Origin: Rhabditoides inermis
Lineage: Eukaryota; Nematoda; Chromadorea; Rhabditida; Rhabditidae
DNA: 64,000 nt
NCBI GenBank assembly: GCA_963966185.1
Contig: CAWZYM010000331.1
Location: 1,445,001-1,509,000, forward strand
Direction of reading: 5' to 3'
Positions 1-12,300 of the stretch are shown here, piece after piece. Within the stretch, counting starts at the first letter, position 1, and every line of letters starts with the position of its first letter. The notes under the pieces are model-generated. The model made no database searches and had not been told where the DNA came from. It worked only from the letters and a program-made list of their open reading frames with translations. Position numbers and translations under genes: made by a program.

Positions 1-187
1 GGTGAGTGGAGATGGAGGAGCAACAGAAAGGGTTGTTTCAGACAGAGAATAGGAGCAGTGCTTGCACTATGGCGTTTCATGGTTATGAACCTATTGAACT
101 ACTACTGATAGCCTGTTTTGGTTCTATGAAGATGTTAAACATATATATGTGAATTTCCGTCAATCCATATTCTTTCATTGCTTTCAG

Positions 188-1149
188 CTCTTCCCGAGAC
201 GGAGGCGATGGCTCTGTACACTGGCATGAAGATGAAGTTCAAGGGAAAGGCCAAGAGTATCGTCAAGCAGAGGGATCCCAAGAGCGAGGAGCAGGTGAGA
301 GGGGATTGTGGGGGAGGGAGAGAAAGAGAGAGAGAGAGAGAGAGAGGGGGGGGGAGGGAAGAGGAGAGAAAGAGATCGTGTAATGCATCGTTGATGTTGT
401 ACGTTTCACAATTGCTTCATGATGGGAGATCAGAATTTTGTCGCAATCTATCTGATCTTCGGACAAAATGACTAATACATGTCACATTTGCGTAATGGAG
501 GGTGTATGATAGATTATGGATCCATTCTAGAAAAAAAAAGAGTGATTAGCTGATAAGTGATAAGTTGTGTATTCGTTTTAGACGATGTCGTTGTTGGAGC
601 GATTCCAGCGTCGTCTGGGAGCCTCGGATCAGCAGGCGATTCTTTTCGACAAGAAGATCGAATTGAAGGAGGAGGAGGAGGAGAAGAAGGAAGAGGAGAA
701 GGAGGAGGGAGGAGAGGGAGAGGAAGAGGAGGAGGAGGGAATGAATTTCGATGCAGAGGACATTGAGGGAACCGACTGGTGAGTGGAGAGAGGAGGGAGA
801 GAGAGAGAGAGGAAGAGAGAGAGAGAGGGAGTGGGAGAGGGAGAGAGAGATGTTCACAGGATGAAGACGAGGTTCGTCGCCCCTGCTCCCGATCCGAACA
901 TCACCAGGGCAAAGGACGCCAACATGCGGTCAGTGATTATAATATTCTATTTATTTATATATTTGTTTTTTTTTGTTTAGACAAAATTGAGTTGGTTGAA
1001 CATCATGTATTGTGTATATCTTGTGAAACGTATACTAGTTTTAACAGAAGAAACATGTGTTTTCTGTTTTCAGTGAGATTTCGGAGGACTGGTATGATAT
1101 CAACGACCCGAGGAACAAGATGAACAAGAGGAGGAGGGGAGAGGAGTAG
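188..1149 (+). CDS. CWC27: CWC27-like spliceosomal cyclophilin, 3' part (last four exons)
   Basis: Exons are 188-294, 582-778, 860-928 and 1074-1149 (TAG). All junctions are GT-AG and the codon phases fit (2 nt carried into the first exon, then 0, 2, 2), giving 148 C-terminal residues. The 5' part lies upstream of the window, and base 1 followed by gtgagtgg looks like the end of the preceding exon. Recognisable are the segment QRDPKSEEQTMSLLERFQRR, a Glu-rich stretch, a Trp-Met at the exon 2/3 junction and the basic tail DPRNKMNKRRRGEE. In CWC27 proteins the region after the cyclophilin domain has the same order: RDPK..EEQ, L-L-x-x-F, an acidic linker, G-W-M and DPRN..NKRRREE. CWC27 is a nuclear peptidyl-prolyl isomerase-like component of the activated spliceosome; the isomerase domain itself is not in view. 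Introns 1 and 2 start with long GA-rich tracts. The gene converges on the zinc-finger gene, with 351 bp between the two stop codons. Confidence 0.85.
295..859 (+). repeat. GA-rich tracts directly after CWC27 5' splice sites
   Basis: Two introns of the CWC27-like gene begin with a donor that runs straight into a (GA)n-type tract. One is at about 295-372 (gtgaga, then a G-rich stretch and GAGAGA), the other at about 779-850 (gtgagtgg, then GAGAGA). The tracts create purine-rich reading frames coding only Glu/Arg/Gly that are not real genes. The same arrangement appears, on the other strand, in the neighbouring zinc-finger gene. Confidence 0.8.
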
Positions 1150-1500
1150 AGGGAGCAGGAGGAGCAGGAGCAGGAGGAGGAGCAGTGCTCCTCCACGTCC
1201 GAACTCTGTATGGTTACTCTCATGTCTTTGTTGTATCCCACTTTGTTGATTGTTTGGTGATTTTGATGGTCTCGAATGAGTGTTGTATTGGTGTTTGCGT
1301 AAAACGAGTTGAATGAATATTTGCGTTTTTGAAATGGGGTTCAGATTAAAAAATAATGCAACTATTAATATTATTGGGCTCCTCTTTTGAAGTGTATCTG
1401 TATATAATGCGGTAATTAATTATATAACAATAACGAGAGAAAATTCGTGATCTGGTACAAACAGGTAATCAAACACTTCTAACAAAAGAAAATAGTAATG

Positions 1501-2597
1501 TTACATAAACTCTTGGTCTTCATCGAATTGCGCGACTGGGTCTGGTTTGAGATCGAGAGTCGGTTGCTCTTTCTGCTCTTTCTGCTCCCCCTCCTCCTCC
1601 TCCTCCTTTCCAAGTTGCTCAACACTGATTTTGACAAATCCTGGCATCTCGCATCCCGGAAAACAGAGAGAGAACTGACGGACAGACTCCAGAATGAACT
1701 ATGAAAAAGTTATTGAAATTGGGAAAAAAAACCTTTGATTAATTACCTCTCTGTCCCCGGCATGTACTCGATCTATGGGGCGATGACCGGTCAAATTAAA
1801 GTGGCGATTGTTCGCCACTCCTGCAACAGTTTCTCTCTCTCCCTCTCTCTCTCTCTCATCCCTCTCCTTCTCTCGCAACTCACTCTGCTCCGCACATCCC
1901 TCGCACTTGAATCGCTTGCCGCACGTGTTGACGATGTGCGTGAGAGTGTGGTCGTAGGCCTTTCCCGGCACGCACGCTTTCAGGGTGGGATGGAGAACGG
2001 TGGAGCACACCTGGAAGGGGATGTAGGACGTTCCCTCCACTTTCGCATGTTCCTCCACCATGAACGAGTCCTCCACCGACCATGAAAGTGGAGCAGCTTC
2101 TTTCTATGTTTATCATGTTTTAGATTTGTAGTTTTTTTTGTTTGTAGTCTAATAATAAGTACATCGACTGAAAATTAATTGATGAAACTATCTTTTAGTG
2201 ATATTAACCCATCCGTGAAACGTATTCCGACAATGGCCATGTTGTTGCCACTAGTATGACTATGTCTTTCTCCTTCCTTTCCATTATCTCTCTCTCTCTT
2301 CGCACCTTGCACTGAATGTCGAAACTTCCCTCCTTTATCTCCTCGTCTTGTTTATTTCCATCGAGAACATCTAGTGTCGCCTGAATATTCCTCGGCAGTT
2401 CAGCGTCCGGGAAACAGGAGAAAAAGACACGAGCACACTCGCGAACAAACTGAAAAGGGGTGAATGTGAAGAGGGGGAGAGAGAGAGAGAGAGATGCTTA
2501 CTTTCTTCTCCTTCACATCAGCCGCTCTGTCATTCGCCACATGCAGCGTCTTGTCAAAGTGGCTGTTCTTGACGTTCGGGTTCGATCCTGGAAAGGG

Positions 2598-2639
<42 letters not shown>

Positions 2640-3701
2640 CATTCTCTCCCTCCCTTCTCTCCCTCCCTTCCTCTCCTCTTCTCTCCCTCCCTCTCCCCCT
2701 CTCTCTTCTTCTCTCCCTTTTTCTCACTCCCTCTCCGCCTCTCTCCCTCCCTCTCTCTCCACTCACTGGTCACCCCGCACTCTCTGCACTTGAATCTCTT
2801 GCCCAACTTCTTGTCCATGTGTATGGTGGCATGTCCCAGCAAATGCTGTCCGATCACCGAGTGGTCCGTCGGGTGCAGAACGGTGGGGCACAGCTGAAAT
2901 GGTGAGAGAGTGAAAGAGAGAAACACGTATACGTTCACGTATTACACCGTTCCCTATCCGTATCCAATGAGGGTAAGACAAAGTTCGATCAGTTTACGTT
3001 TCAGCGAGTATGCATAAATCATGTCGTTCTTCCGTTTTTTTTAATGAATCGCCGTTCATGTGCTCACTCACTTGACACTGATACTCCAGACTAGCTCCTC
3101 CAGTCACCGTCACGCCCCTCTTGGGTCCGCCCACTCGCGGCGGCTGCTCATCCATGAGGATGAAAGCGTCCAGCAACGCCTTGGCCAGCTGCCAGCCGGG
3201 AAACGAGAGAGTGTAGAGACGAGAACATTCGAAGATGAACTGCAACAGTATAGTTTTCGTCTCGCTGTGCGGTAGATCTAAGGCAGATCTCGCAGAAATC
3301 GACTATGACGATGAGCTTGATTTTCTGTAACATAGGAGACGCGTTGCGTGTGCGTCGCGTGCGTTTGAATTCACGCAAATCAGTGAACGCGCGCCGGGCC
3401 GGGCAGATTGCGGCAATAGTGCGTTGCAGGCGAGGTATCGAAAACTATTCCTCTGGCGCTAGGTATAGTAGAGTAGCGATTGAGCGAGTAGTAAAACGTC
3501 GTTTACTAGTTGTGTAACTAACTAATAGTTCACCCACTGCCCCACTGGTTTCTCCTCCTCGTCGAGCAGTCGATCGATCGGCTTGTGCGTTTTGCCGTCA
3601 AAGTGCTGATTCTTCACCGCGTTCTTCAGCTTGTTCTTCGATTCTCAAATTGTCATTGTTCTCTCTCTCTCCATCCCTCTCTTCATTTCATATCTCCCTC
3701 T

Positions 3702-3765
<64 letters not shown>

Positions 3766-3802
3766 CCTCCGCCCCTCTCCCTCTCCTCCTTCTCCCTCCC
3801 CC

Positions 3803-3833
<31 letters not shown>

Positions 3834-6800
3834 TCCCTCTCTCTCTCCCTCTCCCCCCTCTCTCCCCCACTCACTGCTCTCGTCGCACCCGCTACACCTG
3901 TACCTCCTCCCCCATCTGTCCGCCTCTATATGGGTGAGTGCATGCGGCAGCATGTACCGCGTTATCAGTCGCGGATTCCACGTGCGCAGCGTGAACCGAC
4001 ACGAGGGGAACTGAAAAAAAAAAGAATTTCTTGAACTAATAACACTTTTCCGGTACGATAACGGATAGACTCGCTCCTTGTAACTAGTGCAAGCTCTCCC
4101 TCACCTGACATGCGACCTGCATCTCGGTCCTCGGCGTGTCTCCCAGCACCGGTCGGGGTCCGGTCGGCGCGCGCACAGCCGAACTCACACGTCTCTTCCT
4201 CTTCTTCGCGCAACTCTTCCCTGTCTCACTCGCCCGCTTCTTGGCTGGCGGCGATCGGCGGTGGTCGGACCGATCCGAGTCGTCTTGTTCAGAATCCTGA
4301 ACTGTTAGAGTATAGACATGTCTGATTGTACGATATCCACAATTTGTTTACAACCGAAACGATATCCACAATTTGTTTACGACCGGAACTGGTCACTTCG
4401 CGATGTTCGAGCCCCATCTACCATGAACAGTCAGGACTCGCGCCTCTTCCAGCCCCAATTTATCAGATATAGAATTGTATGTGTGCCACTGTAGACCGGA
4501 ATCAGACTGATAAACAAAACAACACACCTCCTCGTTCTGGTCACTCTCGACCACCCGAGATCTCCTCCCCTTCTTCTTGGGAGTCGGCCGCCACTCATCC
4601 GAATCGGAGGCGGAGGAGGAAGAGACGGGCGAGTCGGGATGTTGCTGAAAAAAAAGAGTAGCACACCATCAGTTTCCATCCCTTCCACCAGACCGATGTG
4701 TCAATGATCAATTGTTTTGAAGTTGTGTGAGAATGCAGATACGTTTCACAAATTCTATATACTCAATGTGGTTCAGATACGGACAATCCCAGTACGACTC
4801 ATCCCTGGGAGTATCGTATACTAACGTTCATAGTACCTTTTCTCTGAAGACGGGCGTTGTGTGTGGGTGTGGTGCCGGCTCGGTGAATGCAGGTGTTGCA
4901 GATGGCGTCTCCAGCACGCACGGCTTCTCGCAGCGGTCGTCGAATAGGGAAGACGCGGAGGGCTGAGAAGTTCATTGTGTTTTCATGGACACACTGAATT
5001 CTGCGCAATGTTCAAGTGCGCCACCATTAAGCGGAAGACAAACTCAAATCTAGGCCTAGATTTTGCCTCAGAAACACCTCAGATTTGTATCTGAGGGTCG
5101 GAAAGTGGGTCAGATTCTGCTTCAGATTTTACCTCAGATTGTCTCCCCAGCCTCAGAAAAAGGGTCAGATTGTTGCTTGCCGCCAAAAGGTGGCGAATTT
5201 GAGATTGGTCTCGCAGCGAATCTGAGGGTATGGCTGCTTTCTGGGCCGCCCATCCTTGGCGCGCTTTTCTGAACCTGGACGGTGTGCTGACTGGCAAAAT
5301 GCCCGTTACCATGTCCCCAATTTCGCAGTGGGACAAATCGAGATTTGGCCTCTTTCGGCGGTAAGCAACAATCTGACCCTATTTCTGAGGCTGGTGAAAC
5401 AATCTGAGGCAAAATCTGAGGCAAATATGACCCAAAATCTGAACCTGTATCTGACACTCAGATACAAATCTGAGGCTGTTTCTGACCCTAGGATTTGAGT
5501 CTGTCCGCTACTTTAGAGAGGTTAAAGGTAGTGTACCCTCTGAATCTGGGTGTATGCGTAGATATAACATGTCATTGTTTACGATTCAATGAGTATATTA
5601 TGATAATGCAAATATACATCCTGAAACAAATTAGTTTTAAGTAAATCATTTAAAAATTGGAGTGAGAAATCGTAGAATCTAATAACTTTTAATCAGCTCG
5701 GGGGTGTGTGCACAACTTGCACGAAGTTACACAATTTGACCACACTATCGGCTGTTTCATTAAAGAAAATTTATTTCCATGTGTTTATATTGTTTCTAGT
5801 TTCTTATGTCATTCTTATTTTGGATAACATTTTTAATATGTGTTTCTTTTACGAATTTGGCGGGAACAGCTGATAGAAAAATGATCTGCAAAACGCAGTA
5901 AGTTCTGTTAAAAATCATAACTCATATCGTTGCGTAAATATGCGTATCATGTTGGATTTAAATAATTTTTTTAAAAAAATTTTAATTTCATTATTTTTCA
6001 TCACAAACAACCACAAACGGCATGAAAGTATTTCTAAAAGGCATTGATAATACATTCGTGATAATTTTTTATATGGGATTCAGAGGGTACACTACCTTTA
6101 AGTAGCGGACAGACTCAAATCCTAGGGTCAGAAACAGCCTCAGATTTGTATCTGAGTGTCAGAAACAGGTTCAGATTTTGGGTCATATTTGCCTCAGATT
6201 TTGCCTCAGATTGTTTCACCAGCCTCAGAAATAGGGTCAGATTGTTGCTTCCCGCCGAAAGAGGCCAAATTTCGATTTGTCCCACTGCGAGACATGGTAA
6301 CGGGCATTTTGCCAGTCAGCACACCGTCCCAGGTTCAGAAAAGCGCGCCAAGGATGGACGGCACAGAAAGCAGCCATACCCTCAGATTCGCTGCGAGACC
6401 AATCTCAAATTGGCCATCTTTTGGCGGCAAGCAACAATCTGACCCTTTTTCTGAGGCTGGGGAGACAATCTGAGGCAAAATCTGAAGCAAAATCTGACCC
6501 ACTTTCCGACCCTCAGATACAAATCTGAGGTGTTTCTGAGGCAAAATCTAGGCCTAGATTTGAGTTTGTCTTCCGCTTTATTGCAATAATGGTTTTCCTT
6601 TACTTTTGCGGCGTCGATGGGATGAGAACCATTTACGTACCTCTGGCTCTTCCCGTGTCACGTCTTCCACCACTCGAATCACCGGCTTGCGATCCAGTGT
6701 GAGGTTGACGTCTTCTGTCTCGTCGTCGTCGGAATCACTCGAATCCTCGCACATCCAGCGCCAGTCTTCGGTCGACGGCGCGATCTGCAGCATTTCAGCG

Positions 6801-7325
6801 ATAGTGCGTACAGGATCTGCTAACCTATAGCGTGAATCCATTCACATTATTGTGATTGAAATGCTATGTACAACGACTCCGGATCAGCCTCTGAACTCTG
6901 TTTACAGCCGTGTCCACCCACCCTTGTTTCAAATGTTGCACTTCTCGTAGCATTGACATCAAATTCCAGGGCGTCTGTTCCACAAGCCACGGATACGGTA
7001 GCAGGACGGGAGGAGAACTGTGATTATCATTATCAGTGTAACTCGCCTGTTTCGCAAACAACTTCCCATGCGTAATCATAGAATAGCGATAATGATTATA
7101 CTCCTATCACCTTGCTGTCAATGTGGCGCAGTCTGGCTAGCTCCGCCCCAAATGCGACGCTACCCACAAAGTACGTGTTCACCTCAAGAGATGAGAGGAA
7201 CTGGAAGGAATAAGTTAGACAATTATATATTTGAAACCGTAAGTTTATGTGAAACACATCTTTACCTTTAGAATTTCTCCGTGTTGGGAGAAGCCGGGGT
7301 TGAGTTCAGCGATCAGATATTCCAT
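1501..7325 (-). CDS. C2H2-type zinc-finger protein with three duplicated finger pairs (16 exons)
   Basis: Exons in transcript order: 7266-7325 (ATG), 7111-7200, 6906-7017, 6641-6819, 4837-4962, 4528-4644, 4105-4296, 3875-4010, 3534-3643, 3072-3239, 2767-2893, 2502-2587, 2306-2449, 1884-2010, 1747-1820 and 1501-1698 (TAA). Every junction is GT-AG and every phase fits; 2046 nt give 681 aa. Residues 1-150 match no domain I know; 150-290 are Ser/acidic then Lys/Arg-rich (KKKGRRSR, KKRKRR), consistent with a nuclear protein. Then come three finger pairs. Pair 1: C291-x4-C296...H315-x3-H319 and C331-x2-C334...H351-x5-H357. Pair 2: C429/C432/H451/H455 and C466/C469/H482/H488. Pair 3: C548/C551/H570/H574 and C585/C588/H598/H604. 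The fingers of a pair are joined by GKRFKC-like linkers. After each pair comes a segment like FxxECxRxFxxxFPxxxL, and the protein ends with a Glu-rich tail. Zinc binding and DNA or RNA binding are inferred from spacing; I know no named orthologue. Intron 4 carries a foldback element. Confidence 0.72.
3704..3860. repeat. (CT)n/(GA)n microsatellite in intron 8 of the zinc-finger gene
   Basis: An uninterrupted CT run of more than 50 bp at 3704-3758 is followed by interrupted CT/CCT tracts to about 3865. On the transcribed (minus) strand it is GA-rich and follows the donor of exon 8. Similar tracts follow the donors of exon 11 (about 2600-2760) and exon 14 (about 1830-1880). The apparent Ser/Leu or Arg/Glu reading frames across it are repeat artefacts. 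Confidence 0.9.
4326..4390. repeat. Short tandem duplication in intron 6 of the zinc-finger gene
   Basis: The string gatatccacaatttgtttac occurs twice, near 4333 and 4362, about 29 bp apart, with nearly identical flanks (acaaccgaaac, cgaccggaac). It lies between exons 6 and 7 and looks like a simple local duplication. Confidence 0.8.
5030..6577. mobile_element. Composite foldback DNA element (two inverted hairpin MITEs around a spacer)
   Basis: The two halves are inverted repeats of each other: 5030-5549 matches the reverse complement of 6073-6577 with small differences. Each half is itself close to palindromic, so each looks like a complete MITE with ends AGCGGAAGACAAACTCAAAT and ATTTGAGTCTGTCCGCT. 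The inner ends of the halves carry a second inverted motif, AAAGGTAGTGTACCCTCTGA and its complement, around an AT-rich core at about 5550-6072 with no convincing reading frame. The whole is flanked by TTA on both sides (5027-5029 and 6578-6580), a likely 3-bp target-site duplication. TTA/TAA duplications are typical of PIF/Harbinger elements; that assignment is inference. No transposase is seen. It sits in intron 4 of the zinc-finger gene, between exons ending at 6641 and starting at 4962. Confidence 0.8.
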
Positions 7326-9726
7326 AGTGCAAACGAAGGAAAAGGTAGGAAAAGGTGAGAAGAATGAGCTTGTGAGGAGATTGAGGTGACCTCAGGTATC
7401 GCAAAGTGCCGAAGGCTAGCCGGCGGTCCGCTCGATTGATCGATCGATCGAATGTGGAAGGTAGTGGTAGGAAGCGGGTCGCCGCATTGTCTTATCGCGA
7501 GCAGAGTGAATGGGGAAAAGCACAAATAGTTCTGTTTTTCCAATCCAAGGAGTCGCACAGATTGGTGTTTTTTTTTTACACACACACACACTTTTTTATA
7601 TTTCACTTCTATAAAAAAAACTATTGCTCTCAAAACTCAAACAAGCGATTTCCGTTAATCCATTCGTTTGTCGCAAAGGTTAAAAAAAACATTTTCAGTT
7701 TATTTATATATGTATTTCAAAAATCATTTCAGTCTGTCGTCGAGGGTATCGACCATCTTTTCCTCATTATAAGGTCCTATAACCTATGAGGGATCTAGCC
7801 ATTTGGATTCTCTCTCGAGGGACTTCATCATAAGTAACATTTCGAGGTAACAACTCATTATATTTTATAATTATCCCACAAGGACTTCCAGCACAGTGCG
7901 TGGGATGGGAGGCGTTGCACGAGTGTACATGTATGTGACTGTGAGTTTCAATGATGTACTTTGAACGCTCCGCACGCATAAACTGTTGACACGTTGAGAT
8001 TCTCTCACATATACCACCACGCCCCGCTATTTATAAATGCCGTTTTGTTTCAGATATCGAGCGTTACAACCAGACTGCAGTTGTCACGAGGACCGAATGA
8101 ACGCGTGTGGGTTGCGTGAGCATTAGGGGGAAAGCCGAGCAGCGAATCAAGTGCTCCACCGACTCGGGTAGCGCAGTGAGCGCGTCTATCCATCCATCCA
8201 TCGAGTTCGCTCCTTCCATGCCACTTATTGAATGTTGACGTTTACTGACAGCGGATTTGCGGACACGTTGTCAGCTGCTAGCCAAGACACGCCGACGTTG
8301 TCGATTCTCATTTTTGGCTTTTAGAGCCATAACATTTAAATCTAATGTAGCCTCCATTAATATTGATCATAGAAAATTTTATGTGCGACGCATTCTTGTC
8401 GTGAAATATATTCGTTTATTTAATTTTTAAACTTTCTAACAGCACTCAAATCTTCGTTCACGTAAACCATGCGCGTTAGCCCAAAAACAGATGTTAATTG
8501 TTCATGGATTATGATTTACGGCTCACATATATGTGAATAATCTCAATCCCTCAATCATTTTCACTAGTCTGAGAAATTTGTTTTCTTCATTGTTTCCTTT
8601 CTTCGTTCCCACTTGTGATAATGTATTCACTCTTATCTTGCATATGGCATTTCTCTCCTTGTCCGCGTTTCCGCATGTTTCTTTCCTTGTTTAAAAAAAG
8701 TTTGTTTATCAGCAGTTTTCGTTTATTTTTTTTCTAAATACCTGTTTCGCGATTGAATAACTGTGTCTGTTTTCCTCATGAATTATACACAATTTCTTTA
8801 TTTTCTTTTGGTTTTAACCTAGGACATATAGGCTAGATCTAGCGTACACTCGCTACAAAAGCTACATGTGAACGTAAATGTATGAAACCTGACTTTACAA
8901 AAGAACTTACATCGTGTGTAAGTGTTGCGTACATTGTTGACAATACTCAGAATTTCACGAAAGAAGGAAGTTTATTAGAGCACCTATTGCAAGCTGTAAG
9001 CGGAGTAGACCGAAAACTATCGTTCTGCGCATACAATACAGTCTAATCAACGAGTTTATGTTCAATTTTATAACACAACAAATTGACGATCAATGCGTTT
9101 TTTCTTCTATTAATTCGTTCTCATCTCATTTCCTTTCTGAAAACCCGTAATTTAAAAGATTTCCAAGTGCGCACAGGTTATTAATGATTATTTCTGATCA
9201 CTGCTCACTGATATATCACTGATATAAAAAGTGTGGGCAGCACACAACAACATGTTATTTTCAGTTTGGTTTAGTTGCGTATGTGATTGTTTGGTGGGAC
9301 TAATCGGATAAGCGTGTTTATTAAAGGATGTATCCGGAAAATGACACAATGGAATAGTCACTGATATTTATGTTGGCGTCGCTTTTGTTCTCGTCAACGA
9401 AGCCATCGCATATAACGTGGGAAAATACCTACTTATATCGTTTTTTTAATATCGTTTTTGCGCAAGTTGAATTTGAAAAATTGTTTTCATGGAAGTTATC
9501 CAAGCCTTCATTGAAGTTATCCAAGTCCAGGCCATCGGCTCATTGCCAAAATTGTAAAAACAACGAAACTATTTTTGTCACGATCCCTTGTTTGTGGTTT
9601 TTATGTGACTTATCGGATTACTGTATGTACTAAAAAATCGCTTAAATGCACATGGGCGTTTAGCGTTTAACGTTACCATGGTTCATCGAAACTCATTTAT
9701 GAGAAATGAGAACTTGGCAAAACTGT

Positions 9727-9792
9727 TCGCACGCTTCGGGAATCGAACCAGCTTAGCATGCTACACTAACCGCGAGCGTTACCACAGCACTG
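9727..9792 (-). repeat. tRNA-like remnant, probable SINE head
   Basis: On the minus strand there is an A-box-like stretch (gtggtaacgctcgcggttag) followed at tRNA spacing by a perfect B-box core, GGTTCGATTCC. Flanks show no clean tRNA acceptor stem, so I read it as a tRNA-derived SINE head or tRNA pseudogene and not as a working tRNA. Confidence 0.5.
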
Positions 9793-11791
9793 CAAAAAAT
9801 TATAGGGTATCCCCCATTTTCACGGTACGCGACCTAACGGCGGTCGGTCAGACGAGTGCGAAATGACGAGAATTTTATGCAAATTCTGCGTTTTTGGGTG
9901 TTTCTTGTCCAAAGTTCACCATTCCTATAAGCACGTAACAAAATAATGAATGGTTAAACCTATTCTCAAAAAAACTACTCTTCATTTCAATTTCATTCTA
10001 AGTAATAGTTTTTTTTTCATTTCTGAAACCATAAAAACATTTACTATATACATATATGCTATTATACCGTGTCATTATCCCGTGTTATGTAGCTCATGTT
10101 ATTGTTGCGTACACATCTCCTTAATTAATCATGTGCAAATGTGCTAATTGGAATTACATTATACTTATTAGAAACAAAGTTTCAAACATCACACATATTG
10201 CATATGAGTAGTTAAGTTAGTTAATTTCTTTGCGAATCAAACATCTAACTGTATAGCAATGTTGAGATTGATTAAAAATGTTCATTTCGTGAACTTTAGT
10301 CTACATGATGCGTTCTGTTTCAACTCTCATTTCAATTTTTTCTCTTACCGTATGTAAATAATCATTATATTGTTTTGCTCTATTTTCCATGTAAGACTAA
10401 TGCACTTTTTGACACTTGAAAAAAACATTTTAAAATTTTCTGTTGAAAGAACATGCAACAGTTACAAGAGATTCTGTGTGGTTTCTGTTAATTTAGTGGC
10501 AAACTCACTTGAAAAAAATGAATGGAAACATCAAATAACATCTAATAAGCCTGAAAACTAGAACTTTTTTCATGATTTTAAACTATGATTTCGAATGCTT
10601 TGTGGGTAGAAAGTGAGGTTACATCACAGTTGAGTGTCTAAAACGTCTTGAATGACGGGAATTTAAAAATAAAATTTTGAGATGAAAATCAGTTTCTAGC
10701 ATAAACTCAAGTCGTAGAAGCCGATAAACACGTCCCTATGTGATACGCATCTCGATTTCAATAGTTATAGCCAGAATTTGTAAAGCGCGACAATTCGAAG
10801 TTCAAAATTTTTCCGTATGCGGATCAATAAAATTGTCACTTTGAAGTTTTTTTTTCTGTCACGTGGGGTTCTTATCACCGCACAACTAGTGTTTTTTTTT
10901 ACCGAACCGAGATTGAACCAGAGAATGTACACGGAAATGAACTTTATTAGTACTATTGTGTACAAAATTTTTTTTTGTTTTCTTCGTAAGTGCAAAAAAC
11001 TTACAAATATACGAATATCTGTTATACCTTATTTCCTTACAGCGCTGTAATTTCAACGGTCGCAATAGTGTATACCTATACAGTCTTTATGATCACGAAA
11101 TGTATTTTTCGTCACTTTCAAAACACTTTCAAGGCCTTCCTTTCCTCGTAATCATTCTGATAGTGGAAAGAGAGAAAGTGTGAAAACAGTCGGCGCACTT
11201 CTATGTTTCTTTATCAATCTTCTCTCCTACCGTAGTCCCTGTTGTGTTCCCGATGTTGCGTTGCATATGTTATGCACTTACTCAACGTGGTAATAAACTT
11301 GTATACTACTACTATTTCCGAAAGTTATATCGAAAAAAAGTCCCATGCACGTGGGATTTTCTATATTTCGACTTCGCAGCAAAATTCCACGAAACTGTCA
11401 TTATGACGCTTTTGTATAACATACTATTGTTTTTCTCGGATACACAACTCACCAGTACCAAATCATAAATACTCCATACAATAATAAAACACACAAATCA
11501 TTCATTATGATCGGTCATCAACACATTTGACAACACCGTACCATAATTACCGTTCCGTTCTCTCCCCTCTATCGTTCTCGAGTATTTTTTTCATCATTTT
11601 TATAAAACATTTTTTTGCTAATATAATTTTTATGAAAGTTTGTTTTTGTTTGAAAGAACAAAACGACTCAATCCTAAAGAGATTATTCCATTGTCTGGAT
11701 ACATCCTTTAATTTAAAGGAACAGTGGCGACTTAATTCTGCAACTAGCTCTCTTAAACGCGCATTACCATGCAAAACATGCAAAACATTTG

Positions 11792-11858
11792 CCGTAGACA
11801 GGACTCGAACCGGCGAGGTCTGTGCCACTACGGCGCACACACGCATTGAGCCACATGG
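11792..11858 (-). repeat. tRNA-like remnant, probable SINE head
   Basis: The minus strand carries an A-box-like stretch (tggctcaatgcg) and a B-box, GGTTCGAGTCC, about 40 nt later. These are internal RNA polymerase III promoter elements in tRNA arrangement. Acceptor-stem pairing is not convincing. It is followed on the minus strand by two copies of tttgcatgtt-like sequence. Confidence 0.5.
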
Positions 11859-12300
11859 TAAGTGAACGAGCTTCTTTCGTCTGGGATTATGTGTTCTATC
11901 GCCAGTTCTGCAGTATTGAAGAGTTCAACGGAATGGAAGTCGTGGCGGGACCAATTTTGAGTTTGAAAAAAATGTTGCAACAGCGAGTTGCAACATTTGA
12001 AAGCAACGGATAATCGTTGTTCTTTCTCACAAATCGATTGAGATTTGGGTTAATATGATTCTTTCGATCATACCGAGTCAAAAATAAGTCACCAGTGTAC
12101 CTTTAAATAACTGGATGCAATAGATGGATGACTAATAAGTCTCTCCTGTCATAAGTCATAAGTCATAATTACTCCCATACCGCACCATACTCGTGATTTA
12201 TAGTTCTTTAGGATCGTTCATAATGACCGATAAAGTGAGCAGTAAAACGTGAACTGTAAACAGTTCCTTTCTTACCGTAACCCGTTACCGTACTCCAGTA

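Larger units (their letters stand above)
7326..12300. other. Intergenic region between divergent genes; no gene recognised
   Basis: About 5 kb of mostly AT-rich DNA lies between the start of the zinc-finger gene (minus) and the start of the receptor (plus), so both promoters should be here. I found no reading frame with recognisable sequence or consistent splice structure. Visible details are a GATC run (ttgatcgatcgatcgaatg, near 7436), an (AC)n tract near 7579, ccatccatccatc near 8190, and two tRNA-like stretches annotated separately. Frames at 9370-9633, 10817-11050 and 11527-11865 look like chance openings in AT-rich DNA. Confidence 0.6.

Noticed and set aside
546..857. Ser/Leu-rich and Arg/Glu-rich frames around 300-860 and 2500-4030
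   Set aside because: They are translations of CT/GA microsatellites in introns and overlap well-supported exons in other frames.
5063..6544. Four related frames (for example QILPQIVSPASEIGSDCC) in the foldback element
   Set aside because: They are the same palindromic sequence read four times, both strands and both halves; a shadow of inverted repeats and not a protein family.
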